Part shown: positions 8,305-18,514 of the stretch, piece by piece | Numbering within the stretch: position 1 is the first letter of the stretch | Layout: each line of letters starts with the position of its first letter | Source of the DNA: JAJXWB01 sp046349215 | GTDB lineage: Bacteria; Pseudomonadota; Alphaproteobacteria; Rhizobiales; Beijerinckiaceae | NCBI GenBank assembly: GCA_046349215.1 | Contig: JAXMCV010000004.1 | Span: forward strand, 1-64,000 | DNA: 64,000 nucleotides | Direction of reading: 5' to 3' | Notes under the pieces: generated by a model | What the model saw: the letters and a program-made list of their open reading frames with translations, nothing else | What the model was told of the DNA's origin: nothing | The model's database searches: none | Made by a program: the position numbers and the translations under genes

Positions 8305-9294
8305 TCAGCCGATCTTCATGTTGTGGAGACGTCGTTCCCAGGCCAGCGCCTGCTCGACAATCTCTTCCAGATTGTCATGCAGCGGAATCCAGCCGAGTTC
8401 CCGCCGGATGCGATCGTTGCCCGCGACGAGGGCCGCGGGATCGCCTGCCCTGCGGCCGGCGATGCGCACCGGGAAATCGACGCCGGATACCTTCTTCACG
8501 ACGTCGATCACTTCCAGAACCGAAAAGCCCTTCGCATAGCCCGCATTGCAGACCAGGCTGGCGCCGCCGGACCGCAGATGGCGCAATGCGTCGAGATGGG
8601 CGCGCGCAAGATCCGTGACGTGAATGTAGTCGCGCACGCACGAGCCGTCCGGCGTCGGATAATCGACGCCGTAAACGTCCATGCCGTCGCGGCGACCGAG
8701 CGCCGCCTGCACAGCAATCTTTATGAGATGCGTCGCATTGGCGCCCGACTGTCCCGAACGCCCCTGCGGATCGGCGCCGGCGACGTTGAAGTAGCGCAGC
8801 GCCACGTAGGTCAATGGCGTGGCCTTCGCCGTGTCCTCCAGCATCCACTCGACCATCAGTTTCGAGCGGCCGTATGGGGAAATGGGTTTCAGGCGTTCGT
8901 CTTCGGTGACGGGATTGCGCTCCGGATCTCCGTACACGGCCGCCGTCGACGAGAAAATGAAATGCTTCACGCCGCAGTCGACGGCGCATTGCAGCAGCGT
9001 GCGGGCCTTGGCGGTGTTGTTCTCGTAATAGCCGAGCGGATCGGCGACGGATTCCGGGACGACGATCTTGGCCCCGAAATGAATGATCGATTCGACGTCG
9101 TGGCGGGTAAGTAATTCGGTAACGGAATCTTCGTCGCCGAAATCGCCGACGACAAGTGTCGCCTTGTCGGGCACGGCCCAGCGGAAGCCGGTCGTCAGAT
9201 TGTCGAGCACGACGACTTTCTCGCCGGCGTCGATGAGTTCGAGCGCCATGTGGCTGCCGATATATCCGGCGCCGCCGGTGACCAGGATCGCCAT
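8305..9294 (-). CDS. galE: UDP-glucose 4-epimerase
   Basis: A 329-aa extended short-chain dehydrogenase that interconverts UDP-glucose and UDP-galactose for glycan synthesis in the cytoplasm. The NAD-binding motif GGAGYIGSH is at residues 7-15, the catalytic Ser/Thr region FSSTAAVYG at 114-122 and the YxxxK catalytic pair at Tyr141/Lys145. The C-terminal half has GSCVRDYIHVTDLA, typical of GalE. The ATG at 9294 places the Rossmann motif at the normal distance; the longer open frame upstream is not needed. It is divergent from galU, whose product supplies UDP-glucose, so the pair forms a nucleotide-sugar node. Confidence 0.94.
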   Translation of the reverse strand: MAILVTGGAGYIGSHMALELIDAGEKVVVLDNLTTGFRWAVPDKATLVVGDFGDEDSVTELLTRHDVESIIHFGAKIVVPESVADPLGYYENNTAKARTLLQCAVDCGVKHFIFSSTAAVYGDPERNPVTEDERLKPISPYGRSKLMVEWMLEDTAKATPLTYVALRYFNVAGADPQGRSGQSGANATHLIKIAVQAALGRRDGMDVYGVDYPTPDGSCVRDYIHVTDLARAHLDALRHLRSGGASLVCNAGYAKGFSVLEVIDVVKKVSGVDFPVRIAGRRAGDPAALVAGNDRIRRELGWIPLHDNLEEIVEQALAWERRLHNMKIG

Positions 9295-9493
9295 GGTTGA
9301 TTCCGAAATTCGACTTTGGCGATCATTTAACAGGAAACGCCTTGCCAACAGGTGAAGCAAGGGAAACCCTAATTCTTTCAATCGTCTCCAGGCTTACAGG
9401 CGTTCGCCCTTCCTTAAGTGTTTGCGGTTAAGTTCCGAAAACGGCCGCATTCTCCCGGTGGATGCGGCCTTGTCGCATCTTTCTGGAACCATC

Positions 9494-10378
9494 ATGACCA
9501 AGCGCATCCGTAAGGCCGTATTTCCCGTCGCCGGTCTCGGCACCCGATTCCTGCCGGCCACCAAGTCCATGCCGAAGGAAATGCTGACCGTCGTCGACCG
9601 CCCCGTGCTCCAGCACGTCGTCGACGAAGCGAAGGAAGCCGGCATCGAACATTTCATTTTCGTGACAGGTCGCGGCAAGGCGGTAATCGAGGATCACTTC
9701 GACATGTCCTACGAACTGGAGGACACGCTGCAGAAGCGCGGCAAGAAAAAGGAATATGATGCGCTGATGGCGGACCTGCCGGCCGCGGGCGCAACCTCCT
9801 TCACGCGCCAGCAGGCGCCGCTCGGCCTCGGCCATGCGGTCTGGTGCGCGCGCGACATCGTCGGCGACGAACCTTTCGCCGTGCTGCTGCCGGACATGGT
9901 AACCATGGCCACCGGCAAGCTGAAATCGCGCTGCCTGACGCAATGCGTCGACGCCTACAACAAGTACGGCGGCAATATCATCGCTGTCGAGGAAGTTCCG
10001 CCGGAAGAGACGCATCAGTATGGCGTCGTCTCGATCGGCAAGGACGAGGGCCATGCGTTCGAGATCACAGGCATGGTCGAAAAGCCGCCGAAGGGCACGG
10101 CCCCGTCGACGTCGATCATTTCCGGCCGCTATATCCTTGGCCCGGAGATCTTCAAGATCCTGGAAACGCAGGAGCGCGGCGCGGGCGGCGAAATCCAGCT
10201 CACCGACGGCATGAAGACGCTGGCGAAGGCCCAGGGTTTTCACGGCGTGCGTTTCGACGGCAAGACCTACGATACGGGCTCCAAGCTCGGCTTCCTGATG
10301 GCCAACGCGGCTTTCGCGCTCGCCAATCCGGAACTCGCCGGCCCATACAAGGCCGAATTGAAGAAGCTGATCGGCTGA
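9494..10378 (+). CDS. galU: UTP--glucose-1-phosphate uridylyltransferase
   Basis: A 294-aa nucleotidyltransferase making UDP-glucose from UTP and glucose-1-phosphate. The nucleotide-binding signature GLGTRFLPATK is at residues 14-24, followed by SMPKEMLTVVDRPVLQ. Further family motifs are LGLGHAVWCAR near 115, LLPDMV and YDTGSKLGFLMAN near 260. The ATG at 9494 follows the long divergent galE-galU intergenic region. UDP-glucose feeds galE, periplasmic glucan and surface polysaccharides, which fits the envelope genes elsewhere in the window. A rho-independent terminator follows at 10404. Confidence 0.95.
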   Translation: MTKRIRKAVFPVAGLGTRFLPATKSMPKEMLTVVDRPVLQHVVDEAKEAGIEHFIFVTGRGKAVIEDHFDMSYELEDTLQKRGKKKEYDALMADLPAAGATSFTRQQAPLGLGHAVWCARDIVGDEPFAVLLPDMVTMATGKLKSRCLTQCVDAYNKYGGNIIAVEEVPPEETHQYGVVSIGKDEGHAFEITGMVEKPPKGTAPSTSIISGRYILGPEIFKILETQERGAGGEIQLTDGMKTLAKAQGFHGVRFDGKTYDTGSKLGFLMANAAFALANPELAGPYKAELKKLIG

Positions 10379-10403
10379 TCGCTTCAGGCCCCGCATTTTC
10401 TGG

Positions 10404-10435
10404 CGCCGGCGAGAGATCGCCGGCGTTTGCATTTG
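10404..10435 (+). terminator. Rho-independent terminator after galU
   Basis: Inverted repeat CGCCGGCGA / TCGCCGGCG with a four-base loop (GAGA), followed by TTTGCATTT. It lies 26 bases after the galU stop. Confidence 0.7.
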
Positions 10436-10510
10436 AGCGGGACAGCAGCGGCGGTTGCGCGCCGGTTCGATGCTGACTTACCGTGGCGACATCAGGATTC
10501 AGGAGCCGCC

Positions 10511-11668
10511 ATGCGCAACCCGATCGTCGCACTTGCCATTTCCATCGCCGCAGGCGTCGCCCCCGCGCAAGCCGAAATCGTCGTCGGCTTCGTCACCGGG
10601 CTGAGCGGTCCGCTGTCTTCCATCGGCATTCCCAACTCGAAGGGCATAGCCGCAGGCATGGCGTATCAGGACAGCGTCGGCGGCGAAAAGATTCGCCTGA
10701 TCCAGCTCGATGACGCATCCGACCCGACGAATTCCGCGCAGAACGCGCGCAAGCTCGTCGAACGCGAGAAGGTCGACTTCCTGATCGGCACATCCGGCGC
10801 GCCGCAAACCTTCGCCATCGCGACCGCCGCGATCGAATTGCAGACGCCGATGGTCGCGGTTTCGCCGATCGCCCCGCCGCCCGTCGGCGTCGGCGGCCCG
10901 TGGGTCGTCCAAATTCCCCAGCCGCAGACGCTGCTCGCCAAGGGCGTCGTCAACGACATGAAGGCGCGCGGCCTGAAGACGATCGGCTTCATCGGCTTCA
11001 GCGATGCTTTGGGCGACCTCATGCACAATTCGCTGGTGGCCAACACCAACGGAACGGACGTCAAGGCGGTCAACGACGAGCGTTACGCGCGGACGGACAA
11101 TACGGTGGTCGCGCAGGTCCTCAAGACCATGGCGCTGAAGCCCGACGCCATCATGATCGGCGGGACGGCGACGCCTGGCGCCTTGCCGATGCTGACGCTC
11201 GCCGAGCGAGGCTACAAGGGCGTGGTCTACGGCAATAACGGCGTGATGAGCCAGGACTTCCTGCGCGTCGCTGGCGCTGCGGCCGAAGGCCTGATCGCGC
11301 CGACGGGCCCGGTGATCGTCGCCGAGCAATTGCCTGATGCAAACCCGATCAAGAAGGTCGCGCTCGCCTATCGCGCGGCTTACGAAAAGGCCAATGGCGC
11401 GCAGCCGACCGACGGTTTCTCGCCCTACGCCTTCGACGGCTGGGTGGTGTTCCTGGACGCCGCGAAACGCGCGCTGGCCACGGGCGCGAAGCCACAGACG
11501 CCGGAGTTCAGGCAGGCGCTGCGCGAAGCCCTGTTTTCCAGCAAGGAGGTGGTGGGAACCCACGCCATCTACAATTTCACGCCCGCCAGCAGTTTCGGCG
11601 TCGACGACCGTTCGCGCGTCATGGTGCGTCTGCAGAAGGGCCGCTGGGCGCTCGTCCCGAACGAGTGA
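10511..11668 (+). CDS. Branched-chain amino acid-type ABC transporter substrate-binding protein
   Basis: A 385-aa periplasmic binding protein of the LivK/peripla_BP_6 class. A Sec signal peptide MRNPIVALAISIAAGVAPAQA is followed by the mature start EIVVGFVTGLSGPLSSIG, the usual ligand-binding opening of this family. AYQDSVGGEKIRLIQLDDASDPTNSAQNARKL is broken here only by convention; it shows the typical GG...DDxxxP..A pattern around residues 55-85. AGGAG 5-10 bases before the ATG is a good ribosome site. No permease or ATPase genes are next to it, so it is an orphan component whose substrate is unknown. It converges on the barrel gene with only 12 bases between stops. Confidence 0.9.
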   Translation: MRNPIVALAISIAAGVAPAQAEIVVGFVTGLSGPLSSIGIPNSKGIAAGMAYQDSVGGEKIRLIQLDDASDPTNSAQNARKLVEREKVDFLIGTSGAPQTFAIATAAIELQTPMVAVSPIAPPPVGVGGPWVVQIPQPQTLLAKGVVNDMKARGLKTIGFIGFSDALGDLMHNSLVANTNGTDVKAVNDERYARTDNTVVAQVLKTMALKPDAIMIGGTATPGALPMLTLAERGYKGVVYGNNGVMSQDFLRVAGAAAEGLIAPTGPVIVAEQLPDANPIKKVALAYRAAYEKANGAQPTDGFSPYAFDGWVVFLDAAKRALATGAKPQTPEFRQALREALFSSKEVVGTHAIYNFTPASSFGVDDRSRVMVRLQKGRWALVPNE

Positions 11669-11680
11669 GGATCGAACCGC

Positions 11681-13369
11681 CTAGCGCTGCAATTTCACGC
11701 CGAGCAGGAAGACATTGGCGGTGTAACCCGAATTCGGCACCGTCGATTTCAGGTACTCGTAGGCGTAGCTCGCCTTGACATAAATGCCGCGCGTGATCGC
11801 GTATTCCGCCTTGATGCCCGCTGTCAGGAGTCGCTCGTTGATGCCGACCGTCGTGTATTGTGACGCCGACGCCAGGTTGTTGCCCTGGTACGACGTCACC
11901 TGGTAGGCGGCGGTTCCGGTCAGCGTGAGATTGCGCAGGAGTTCGTGTTTCACCTGTGCGGTGACGGTTCGGACCATCGCGCCGGACGCATTGGCGAGCG
12001 TCGTCTCGTTCGCGGTCGTGTTGGCGCGCAGCGTGATCGTGGTCAGCGGGGAGGCCGTCCAGACGATCGAGGCGTCGATCAGCGGGCCGCGCAGGTTCGG
12101 CAGCCGGGGATCGTCGTAATTGCGCATCACGTAGCCGCCGGAAATTTCGCCCTTCACCTCGCGGACGATTTCGAAACTCGCGCCGCCCTTGGCCGAATAG
12201 CCATAGGAACTGCGCATGAAGCCGTTCACGTCGTAGGTATGGTCGTATTCGCGCCTGTCGAAGGAGCCTTCGATGAAAGGCTTGAAGCCCGGCGAAATCT
12301 CGTATGCGATGCGCGGCTTGCCGCCGACCGTCGTGTAGTCGTTGCGCGACAGCTCCTGGATCGTGCCGTTAGAGAATGTCGCATTCGCGGTCTGGGTCCG
12401 CTCGAGTGCGCCGCGCATGCCGACCTCGAGGCGGTTGAACGTATGCGTTGCGCCGACATAGCCGCCCGCCGACCAGGTGACCGGCTGGTTCGTGGACGCC
12501 ACGCCGTTCGTGCTGGCCTGGATTTCCGGCGAACCGGGCCGCAGCGTGGTGATTGAGAAATTTCCGCCGTAGTCGAGCGTCGTGTCGCGCAAGACATCGA
12601 TCTTGCCGTCGACCTTGCCGAGTCCATCCGGACGATTGGCGTCCTTCACGCGCGGAAAGTTTGAAAAGCCGAGGCGCATCTCGCCAACGAGGCCGTGCTT
12701 CGACCATTCCGACTGCATGGTCGTGCCGATCTCGCCACGCAGCATCGGCGAACCCTTCCCGTTGCTGTATTGCCGGTACGGGTTGGTGTCGTAGCCGCCC
12801 AACGCTTCCAGATACGGGTTGAGACGTAGCGAGCCGACCTTCCATCCGACCGGATCGAAGGGCTTGGGCTCCTCCGGTTTCGGCGTCTTGGCGACGATCG
12901 TCGGCGCAACGGCGTAGTTGACCGGCGGCTGCGGCTGCTGCCGACCGCTGTCGTCGGCGAGCGGGCCGCGCAACCGCGCCTTCTGCTTGTTCGGATAGGA
13001 CGTCTTGTAGGCCTCGAGTTGCGGCAGCGGGCGCCCGGCCTTCATCGGCGCAGGATTCTGCAGCGGTTTTTTCTGCAGCTTGCGCGCCTTTCCGTAATTG
13101 ATCGCCGCGCCCGGCGCCGGGTCGCCCGCGCCTGCGGCATAGCTTGCCGGCGGCGGCGGCGGCGACACGAGGCCGGCGCTGGGATCCGATCCGACCGGCG
13201 CCGGACCGATGGAACGGCCCGACGGCGGCGCCGTCGAGCCACGCAAGCCCGTGGAATTATTGAGAGTCTGGCCAAAGGCGGGAGCAATCGAATCCAGCGC
13301 GAGCGCGAGCGCGCACCCGCAGGTCGCGACGACCAGCGCGAATTCCCAATTCCGGCCTGTCGCTCGCAA
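11681..13369 (-). CDS. Outer-membrane beta-barrel protein (BBP2-type)
   Basis: A 562-aa exported protein. The N-terminus carries a hydrophobic signal segment (about residues 9-34, ending near PAFGQ), then a ~130-residue Pro/Gly-rich low-complexity linker. About 390 residues follow of alternating hydrophobic strands typical of a beta-barrel, ending in NVFLLGVKLQR. Segments such as GWKVGSLRLNPYLEALGGYDTNPY mark the family of uncharacterised alphaproteobacterial barrel proteins. A perfect CtrA-type box lies 66 bases upstream, shared with the divergent tolQ promoter region. The function is unknown; an outer-membrane location is inferred from the strand pattern. Confidence 0.85.
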   Translation of the reverse strand: MRATGRNWEFALVVATCGCALALALDSIAPAFGQTLNNSTGLRGSTAPPSGRSIGPAPVGSDPSAGLVSPPPPPASYAAGAGDPAPGAAINYGKARKLQKKPLQNPAPMKAGRPLPQLEAYKTSYPNKQKARLRGPLADDSGRQQPQPPVNYAVAPTIVAKTPKPEEPKPFDPVGWKVGSLRLNPYLEALGGYDTNPYRQYSNGKGSPMLRGEIGTTMQSEWSKHGLVGEMRLGFSNFPRVKDANRPDGLGKVDGKIDVLRDTTLDYGGNFSITTLRPGSPEIQASTNGVASTNQPVTWSAGGYVGATHTFNRLEVGMRGALERTQTANATFSNGTIQELSRNDYTTVGGKPRIAYEISPGFKPFIEGSFDRREYDHTYDVNGFMRSSYGYSAKGGASFEIVREVKGEISGGYVMRNYDDPRLPNLRGPLIDASIVWTASPLTTITLRANTTANETTLANASGAMVRTVTAQVKHELLRNLTLTGTAAYQVTSYQGNNLASASQYTTVGINERLLTAGIKAEYAITRGIYVKASYAYEYLKSTVPNSGYTANVFLLGVKLQR

Positions 13370-13434
13370 AGCCGCCTGAACTCCTCGCCCGGACCAAAGC
13401 GGCCCGGCGCATTGCGAGGATTAGGAATTCATGG

Positions 13435-13449
13435 TTAACGCGCGCTTAA
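13435..13449. promoter_or_regulatory. Perfect CtrA-type box between barrel gene and tolQ
   Basis: TTAA, seven bases (CGCGCGC), TTAA: the full CtrA consensus. It is 66 bases upstream of the minus-strand barrel gene and 174 bases upstream of tolQ, so either or both could be targets. Confidence 0.6.
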
Positions 13450-13622
13450 GTCGGGCGGCGGCAGGCTCGTTCCGTAACCGGGCGTTAACCCTGCCAATGT
13501 CTTAACTTGATCCTGCCGAACCCGTGCGCCCGCTGGGGCGCGCGGGTCTAACAATTGACCGATTCGCCGGGCAGAGCATCGCCAAACGCCCCGCCCGCCG
13601 ATCGAAGCCGTAAGGAACCACG

Positions 13623-14336
<714 letters not shown>

Positions 14337-14348
14337 GGAGCACCGACG

Positions 14349-14795
14349 ATGGGCATGTCCATGGCCGCAGGCCGCAAGGGCGGGCGCAGACGCCGCGGCG
14401 TTCCACGCTACGGCGCAATGGCCGACATCAACATGACGCCGTTCATCGACGTCATGCTCGTTCTTCTCATCATCTTCATGGTGGCGGCGCCATTGCTGGC
14501 CACAGGCGTCGCGGTCGACCTGCCGCAGACGAAATCCGCGCCGCTCAACATCGAGCAGAAGCCGGTGTCGATCTCGATCGACGAGAAGGGGCAGATATTC
14601 CTGATGGATCAGCCCGTGGCGATCGAGAACCTCGTCGACAAGCTGAAGGAAGCCGCCAAGAGCGGCGCCGACGAGCGCGTCTATGTGCGCGGCTCCAAGG
14701 CGGTGAATTACGGGCGCGTGGCGGAAGTCATGTCGCTGGTGACGGGCGCCGGTTTCAAGAAGGTCGCTCTCGTCACCGAACCGGAGCGGAAGTGA
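14349..14795 (+). CDS. tolR: Tol-Pal system subunit TolR
   Basis: A 148-aa protein with a basic cytoplasmic N-terminus (GRKGGRRRRG), one transmembrane helix around residues 30-52 containing the proton-carrying Asp in DINMTPFIDVMLVLLIIF, and a periplasmic ExbD/TolR domain to the end. It partners TolQ in the energised channel. Spacing to tolQ is 12 bases and to tolA 7 bases, consistent with one transcript. Confidence 0.96.
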   Translation: MGMSMAAGRKGGRRRRGVPRYGAMADINMTPFIDVMLVLLIIFMVAAPLLATGVAVDLPQTKSAPLNIEQKPVSISIDEKGQIFLMDQPVAIENLVDKLKEAAKSGADERVYVRGSKAVNYGRVAEVMSLVTGAGFKKVALVTEPERK

Positions 14796-14802
14796 GGCTG
14801 CA

Positions 14803-15927
14803 TTGCAGGTCTCCCGCAAAGAGCCAGGCCTGATCGTCTCGGCAGCGGCGCACGCGTCGCTGCTCGCCGCGACGCTCGTGGTCTTCTCTTCGCCGGCCAA
14901 ATTCCAGGATGCGCAGGAAGCCATCCCGGTCGAGATGATGACCGACCAGGCCTTCAGCCAGATTTCGAAAGGCGAGAAGACGGCGAAGGAAGTCCGGCCG
15001 ATCCAGAAGGCCGACAAGGTCGCCGAGAAGACGGAACAGAAGCCGACGCCGCCGCAGAACGAGGCGAAGAAGGACGTGCCGCTGCCGCCGCCGAACCTCA
15101 AGCGCCTTCCCGATCCCGGAGAGGACGACGAACCGAAGAAGCCCGAGCCGCAGAAGATGGCGGCCTTGCCGCCGCCGCGTCCGGCCGAGGAGACCAAGCC
15201 TGCGCCCCTGCCGCCGGAGCGTCCACAGGCAGCAAAGGCCGAGCCGAAAGACGAACCCAAGGAAGAACCGAAGGAGGCCGAGGCCGTGACGCCGAAGCCG
15301 CCGCCGCGTCCCAGGCTCGAGCCGAAGCCCGAGGCGAAGGCGGAGGCCAAGCCTGCGCCCACGCCGCCGAAGCCGCCGGAGCGTCCGTTCAACAAGGATG
15401 CGATCGCCCAGATGCTCGCCAAGGACAAGACGGCGGACAAGCCCGCCGCGCGTCCGAAATCCGGCGAGGAGAACGATCAGCAGAAGACGAAGTTCAGCGC
15501 CAACGACATTTCGAAATTCCTCGACCACGACAAGCCGCAGACGACCGGATCCACGGGTCGCGAAGTCGTGCGCACCGCCTCGCTCGGCACGGCGACAGGG
15601 ACGGCGGCGCGCATGTCGCCCAACATGATGGACGCGCTCAATTCGCTGATGATCGAGCAATACACGCGCTGCTGGCATTATTTCGGCACGAGCGCAGGCC
15701 AGAAATACATTCCGCAGGTCAAGGTGTCGTTCCGGCCGGATGGTTCGCTCGCGGGCGAGCCGGCTCTCGTCAATCCGACCTCGGATCCGGCTTTCGAGAG
15801 TCTGGCGAAGGCCGCGATGAATGCCGCGCGCGAATGCAACCCGCTTCGCATCCCCCAGCAATTCGCCGCCTACTACGACCAGTGGAAATCGCGCACGATC
15901 GTCTTCGATCCCGAGATGATGCGCTGA
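14803..15927 (+). CDS. tolA: Tol-Pal system protein TolA (TTG start)
   Basis: A 374-aa periplasm-spanning protein. One N-terminal transmembrane helix (about residues 9-28, GLIVSAAAHASLLAATLVVF) is followed by a ~200-residue Pro/Lys/Glu-rich linker with repeated PKPPP and EPK units. A C-terminal globular region (about 270-374, RCWHYFGTSAG, IPQVKVSFRPDGSL) is of the TonB/TolA C type. It links the TolQR motor to TolB and Pal. The only in-frame start giving the TM helix is TTG at 14803, 7 bases after the tolR stop with TGAGG in front. The Lys/Pro linker replaces the Ala-rich helix of E. coli TolA, which is usual in alphaproteobacteria. Confidence 0.9.
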   Translation: MQVSRKEPGLIVSAAAHASLLAATLVVFSSPAKFQDAQEAIPVEMMTDQAFSQISKGEKTAKEVRPIQKADKVAEKTEQKPTPPQNEAKKDVPLPPPNLKRLPDPGEDDEPKKPEPQKMAALPPPRPAEETKPAPLPPERPQAAKAEPKDEPKEEPKEAEAVTPKPPPRPRLEPKPEAKAEAKPAPTPPKPPERPFNKDAIAQMLAKDKTADKPAARPKSGEENDQQKTKFSANDISKFLDHDKPQTTGSTGREVVRTASLGTATGTAARMSPNMMDALNSLMIEQYTRCWHYFGTSAGQKYIPQVKVSFRPDGSLAGEPALVNPTSDPAFESLAKAAMNAARECNPLRIPQQFAAYYDQWKSRTIVFDPEMMR

Positions 15928-15959
15928 TCGCATGAAATCCAGAACGCCAGGATAAAGAC

Positions 15960-17264
15960 ATGTCCCTGCTTCTCACCCGTCGGCGGCTGCTGTCCGGCCT
16001 GGCCGCCGCAACCGCGACGCCGGCATTCGCGCAGAACGACACGATTACCGTTCGCCCCGGCGGCGCCTTCCGCCCGGTCCGCATCGCCGTCGCGAATTTC
16101 GCCGGCGATCCTGACGCCGCGCGCCTGTTCACGTCGGTCATCTCGAACAATTTCAAGCGTTCGGTTTTCCTGCAGCCGATCGATCCGGCGAGCTTTCCCG
16201 AACAGCTCAACCCCGACCAGCCGCCACAGATGGAATCGTGGAAGGCCGTCAACGCGCAATACGTGCTCGTCGGCCGTGCGCAGCGCGGCGGCGACGGTCG
16301 CCAGCGCGCCGAATTCCGCCTGTGGGACGTCGCCTCCGGTCAGCAGGCGGCCGGCCAGCAATATGCGACCGACCCCAACGTGTCGCGCCGCGTCGCGCAT
16401 ATCATGTCGGACCAGGTCTTCTCGCGCATCACGGGCGAGAAGGGATTTTTCGACACGCGCATTGTCTTCGTCGACGAGACGGGTCCTGCCGACAAGAGGC
16501 GCAAGCGCCTCGCCGTGATGGACCAGGACGGCGCCGGCGTGAACTATCTCACGCGCGGCGACGATCTCGCGGTGACGCCGCGCTTCTCGCCGTCGTCTCA
16601 GGACGTCGCCTACATGGCGTTCGGCGGCGGCGAACCGCGCGTCATGCTGATGAATCTCGATACGCGGCAGCGCGAGGCGGTCGGCAATTTTCCCGGCATG
16701 ACATTCGCGCCGCGCTTTTCGCCCGACGGCCAGAAGATCATCATGTCGCTGTCGAACGGTTCGGCCTCGACCCTGTATGTCATGGACCTGCGTTCGCGCT
16801 CGACGACCCGGCTGACCGATTCCAACGCGATCGACACCTCGCCTTCCTATGCGCCGGACGGTTCGCAGATCTGCTTCGAATCCGACCGCGGCGGCACGCA
16901 GCAGATCTATGTAATGAGCGCGTCCGGCGGCGGCGCGAAGCGCATCTCCTTCGGCGACGGCCGCTATTCGACGCCCGTGTGGTCGCCGAAAGGCGACTTC
17001 ATCGCCTTCACGCGCCAGTCGAAGAACGGCTTCGGCATCGGCGTGATGAAGCCCGACGGCTCCGGCGAGCGTATCCTGACGGAAGGCTTCCACAACGAAG
17101 GGCCGACCTGGGCTCCGAACGGACTGTTCGTGATGTTCTTCCGCGATCCGGGCGGCGGCGCCGGCTCGAAGATCTACATGACCGACGTCTATGGGCGGCA
17201 GGAATTCGTCGTGCCGACGCCCTCCTACGCGAGCGATCCGGCCTGGAGCCCCTTGCTGAACTGA
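15960..17264 (+). CDS. tolB: Tol-Pal system translocation protein TolB
   Basis: A 434-aa periplasmic protein. The signal peptide has a twin arginine (LLLTRRRLLSGLAAATATPAFAQ, residues 3-25). An N-terminal TolB domain (about 30-170) is followed by a WD40-like beta-propeller with repeated FSPDGQ/YAPDGS/WSPKGD units between about 200 and 420. It binds Pal and TolA and regulates outer-membrane tethering. In most relatives pal follows directly; here 4.5 kb of other genes intervene. The start ATG at 15960 follows AGGATAAAGAC. Confidence 0.95.
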   Translation: MSLLLTRRRLLSGLAAATATPAFAQNDTITVRPGGAFRPVRIAVANFAGDPDAARLFTSVISNNFKRSVFLQPIDPASFPEQLNPDQPPQMESWKAVNAQYVLVGRAQRGGDGRQRAEFRLWDVASGQQAAGQQYATDPNVSRRVAHIMSDQVFSRITGEKGFFDTRIVFVDETGPADKRRKRLAVMDQDGAGVNYLTRGDDLAVTPRFSPSSQDVAYMAFGGGEPRVMLMNLDTRQREAVGNFPGMTFAPRFSPDGQKIIMSLSNGSASTLYVMDLRSRSTTRLTDSNAIDTSPSYAPDGSQICFESDRGGTQQIYVMSASGGGAKRISFGDGRYSTPVWSPKGDFIAFTRQSKNGFGIGVMKPDGSGERILTEGFHNEGPTWAPNGLFVMFFRDPGGGAGSKIYMTDVYGRQEFVVPTPSYASDPAWSPLLN

Positions 17265-17409
17265 CGCCCTAACGGCGCGCAGCTTGCCCGACTTATGAGC
17301 GCCTTACGCAGTGCGGGCGCCCGCCTCGTGGGCGGGCGAGGTCGATCGACGCTTGGCGCGGGAACCAACGGCAACTAGGCTGTTCCCTCGAAGTCCGGGG
17401 GAGCCGCGA

Positions 17410-18495
17410 ATGGCCGCGAAGGGTCATGAGGTCGCCATCGAACGCGTTGGACAGCGCTTCGGCGACTACGTCGCCGTGGACGATGTCAGCCTGACGGTCG
17501 GCGGCGGCGAACTCGTCGCCCTGCTCGGACCTTCTGGCTGCGGCAAGTCGACCCTCCTGCGCATCATCGCTGGCTTCATCGCGCAGACCGAGGGGCGGAT
17601 CCTCTTCGACGGCGCCTCGGTCGATCATCTGCCGGCCAACCGTCGCGGCGTCGGCATCGTCTTCCAGAACTACGCGCTCTTCCCGCACATGACAGTTCGC
17701 GAGAACGTCGCCTACGGCTTGCGCGCGCAGAAATGGAAGCGGGACGACATTGCTCCGCGCGTCGAGGAAATGCTCGGCCGAGTCCACATGGCGCAATTCG
17801 GCGACCGTTATCCGCGACAATTGTCGGGCGGCCAGCAGCAGCGCATCGCGCTGGCGCGCTGCCTCGCGACCGACCCGAAGGTGCTGCTGCTCGACGAACC
17901 CTTCGCGGCGCTGGACAAGAACCTGCGTTTCGACATGCAGATCGAGGTCAAGCGACTGCAGCACGAATACGGCATCACCACCATCATGGTCACGCACGAC
18001 CAGGAGGAAGCCCTCTCCATGGCCGACCGTGTGGCCGTCATGAGTCGGGGAAAACTGGAGCAGGTCGCAAGTCCGACCGAAATCTACGATCGGCCGGCCA
18101 CGCTTTTCGTCAACCAGTTCGTCGGATCGAGCAATATCCTGCGCGGAGAGGTTCTGGGCTCCGACGCGGCGGGATGCCTCGTCAGGCTTGCCGATGGCGC
18201 GGCGATCCACGCCGCTGATTCAAAGAACATGCAGCCCGGCGCGAAAGTCGTCGTGGCGCTTCGGCCCGAGGCGCTCGTGCTCAGCGACGCGCCCGCGCAA
18301 GGCGCCAGGCCCGGCCGCATCAAGGCCGTGCTGCCGCTCGGGCCGCAGGTCGCCTACGATATCGAGACAGCGGACGGATCGGCTTTGAAGGCGATCGTGA
18401 CGCGCGCCGCCGAGACGAAATTGCGCGCCATCGACACACCGGTCCACGTGGCGCCGCTTTCGCCCGCCGCCTGCAATCTTTTCCCTGCGGAATGA
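17410..18495 (+). CDS. ABC transporter ATP-binding protein, spermidine/putrescine-like (PotA family)
   Basis: A 361-aa ATPase. Walker A GPSGCGKST is at residues 40-48, the Q-loop VFQNYALFPHMT near 85-95, the signature LSGGQQQR near 136-143, Walker B LLLDEPFAALD after that and the switch His in MVTHDQEEALSMADR. A C-terminal TOBE region (about 240-361, NILRGEVLG, VVALRPEALVL) marks the PotA/FbpC class. It is the first gene of a cassette with binding protein, two permeases and a hydroxyisourate-hydrolase-like gene, inserted between tolB and pal. The substrate is unknown. The ATG at 17410 starts the conserved region at the usual distance. Confidence 0.92.
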   Translation: MAAKGHEVAIERVGQRFGDYVAVDDVSLTVGGGELVALLGPSGCGKSTLLRIIAGFIAQTEGRILFDGASVDHLPANRRGVGIVFQNYALFPHMTVRENVAYGLRAQKWKRDDIAPRVEEMLGRVHMAQFGDRYPRQLSGGQQQRIALARCLATDPKVLLLDEPFAALDKNLRFDMQIEVKRLQHEYGITTIMVTHDQEEALSMADRVAVMSRGKLEQVASPTEIYDRPATLFVNQFVGSSNILRGEVLGSDAAGCLVRLADGAAIHAADSKNMQPGAKVVVALRPEALVLSDAPAQGARPGRIKAVLPLGPQVAYDIETADGSALKAIVTRAAETKLRAIDTPVHVAPLSPAACNLFPAE

Positions 18496-18514
18496 CTGTC
18501 ACAGGAGATCATTC

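Noticed and set aside
9414..9431. TTAA...TTAA pair upstream of galU as a CtrA box
   Set aside because: The spacing is 10 bases, not 7, so it does not fit the consensus.
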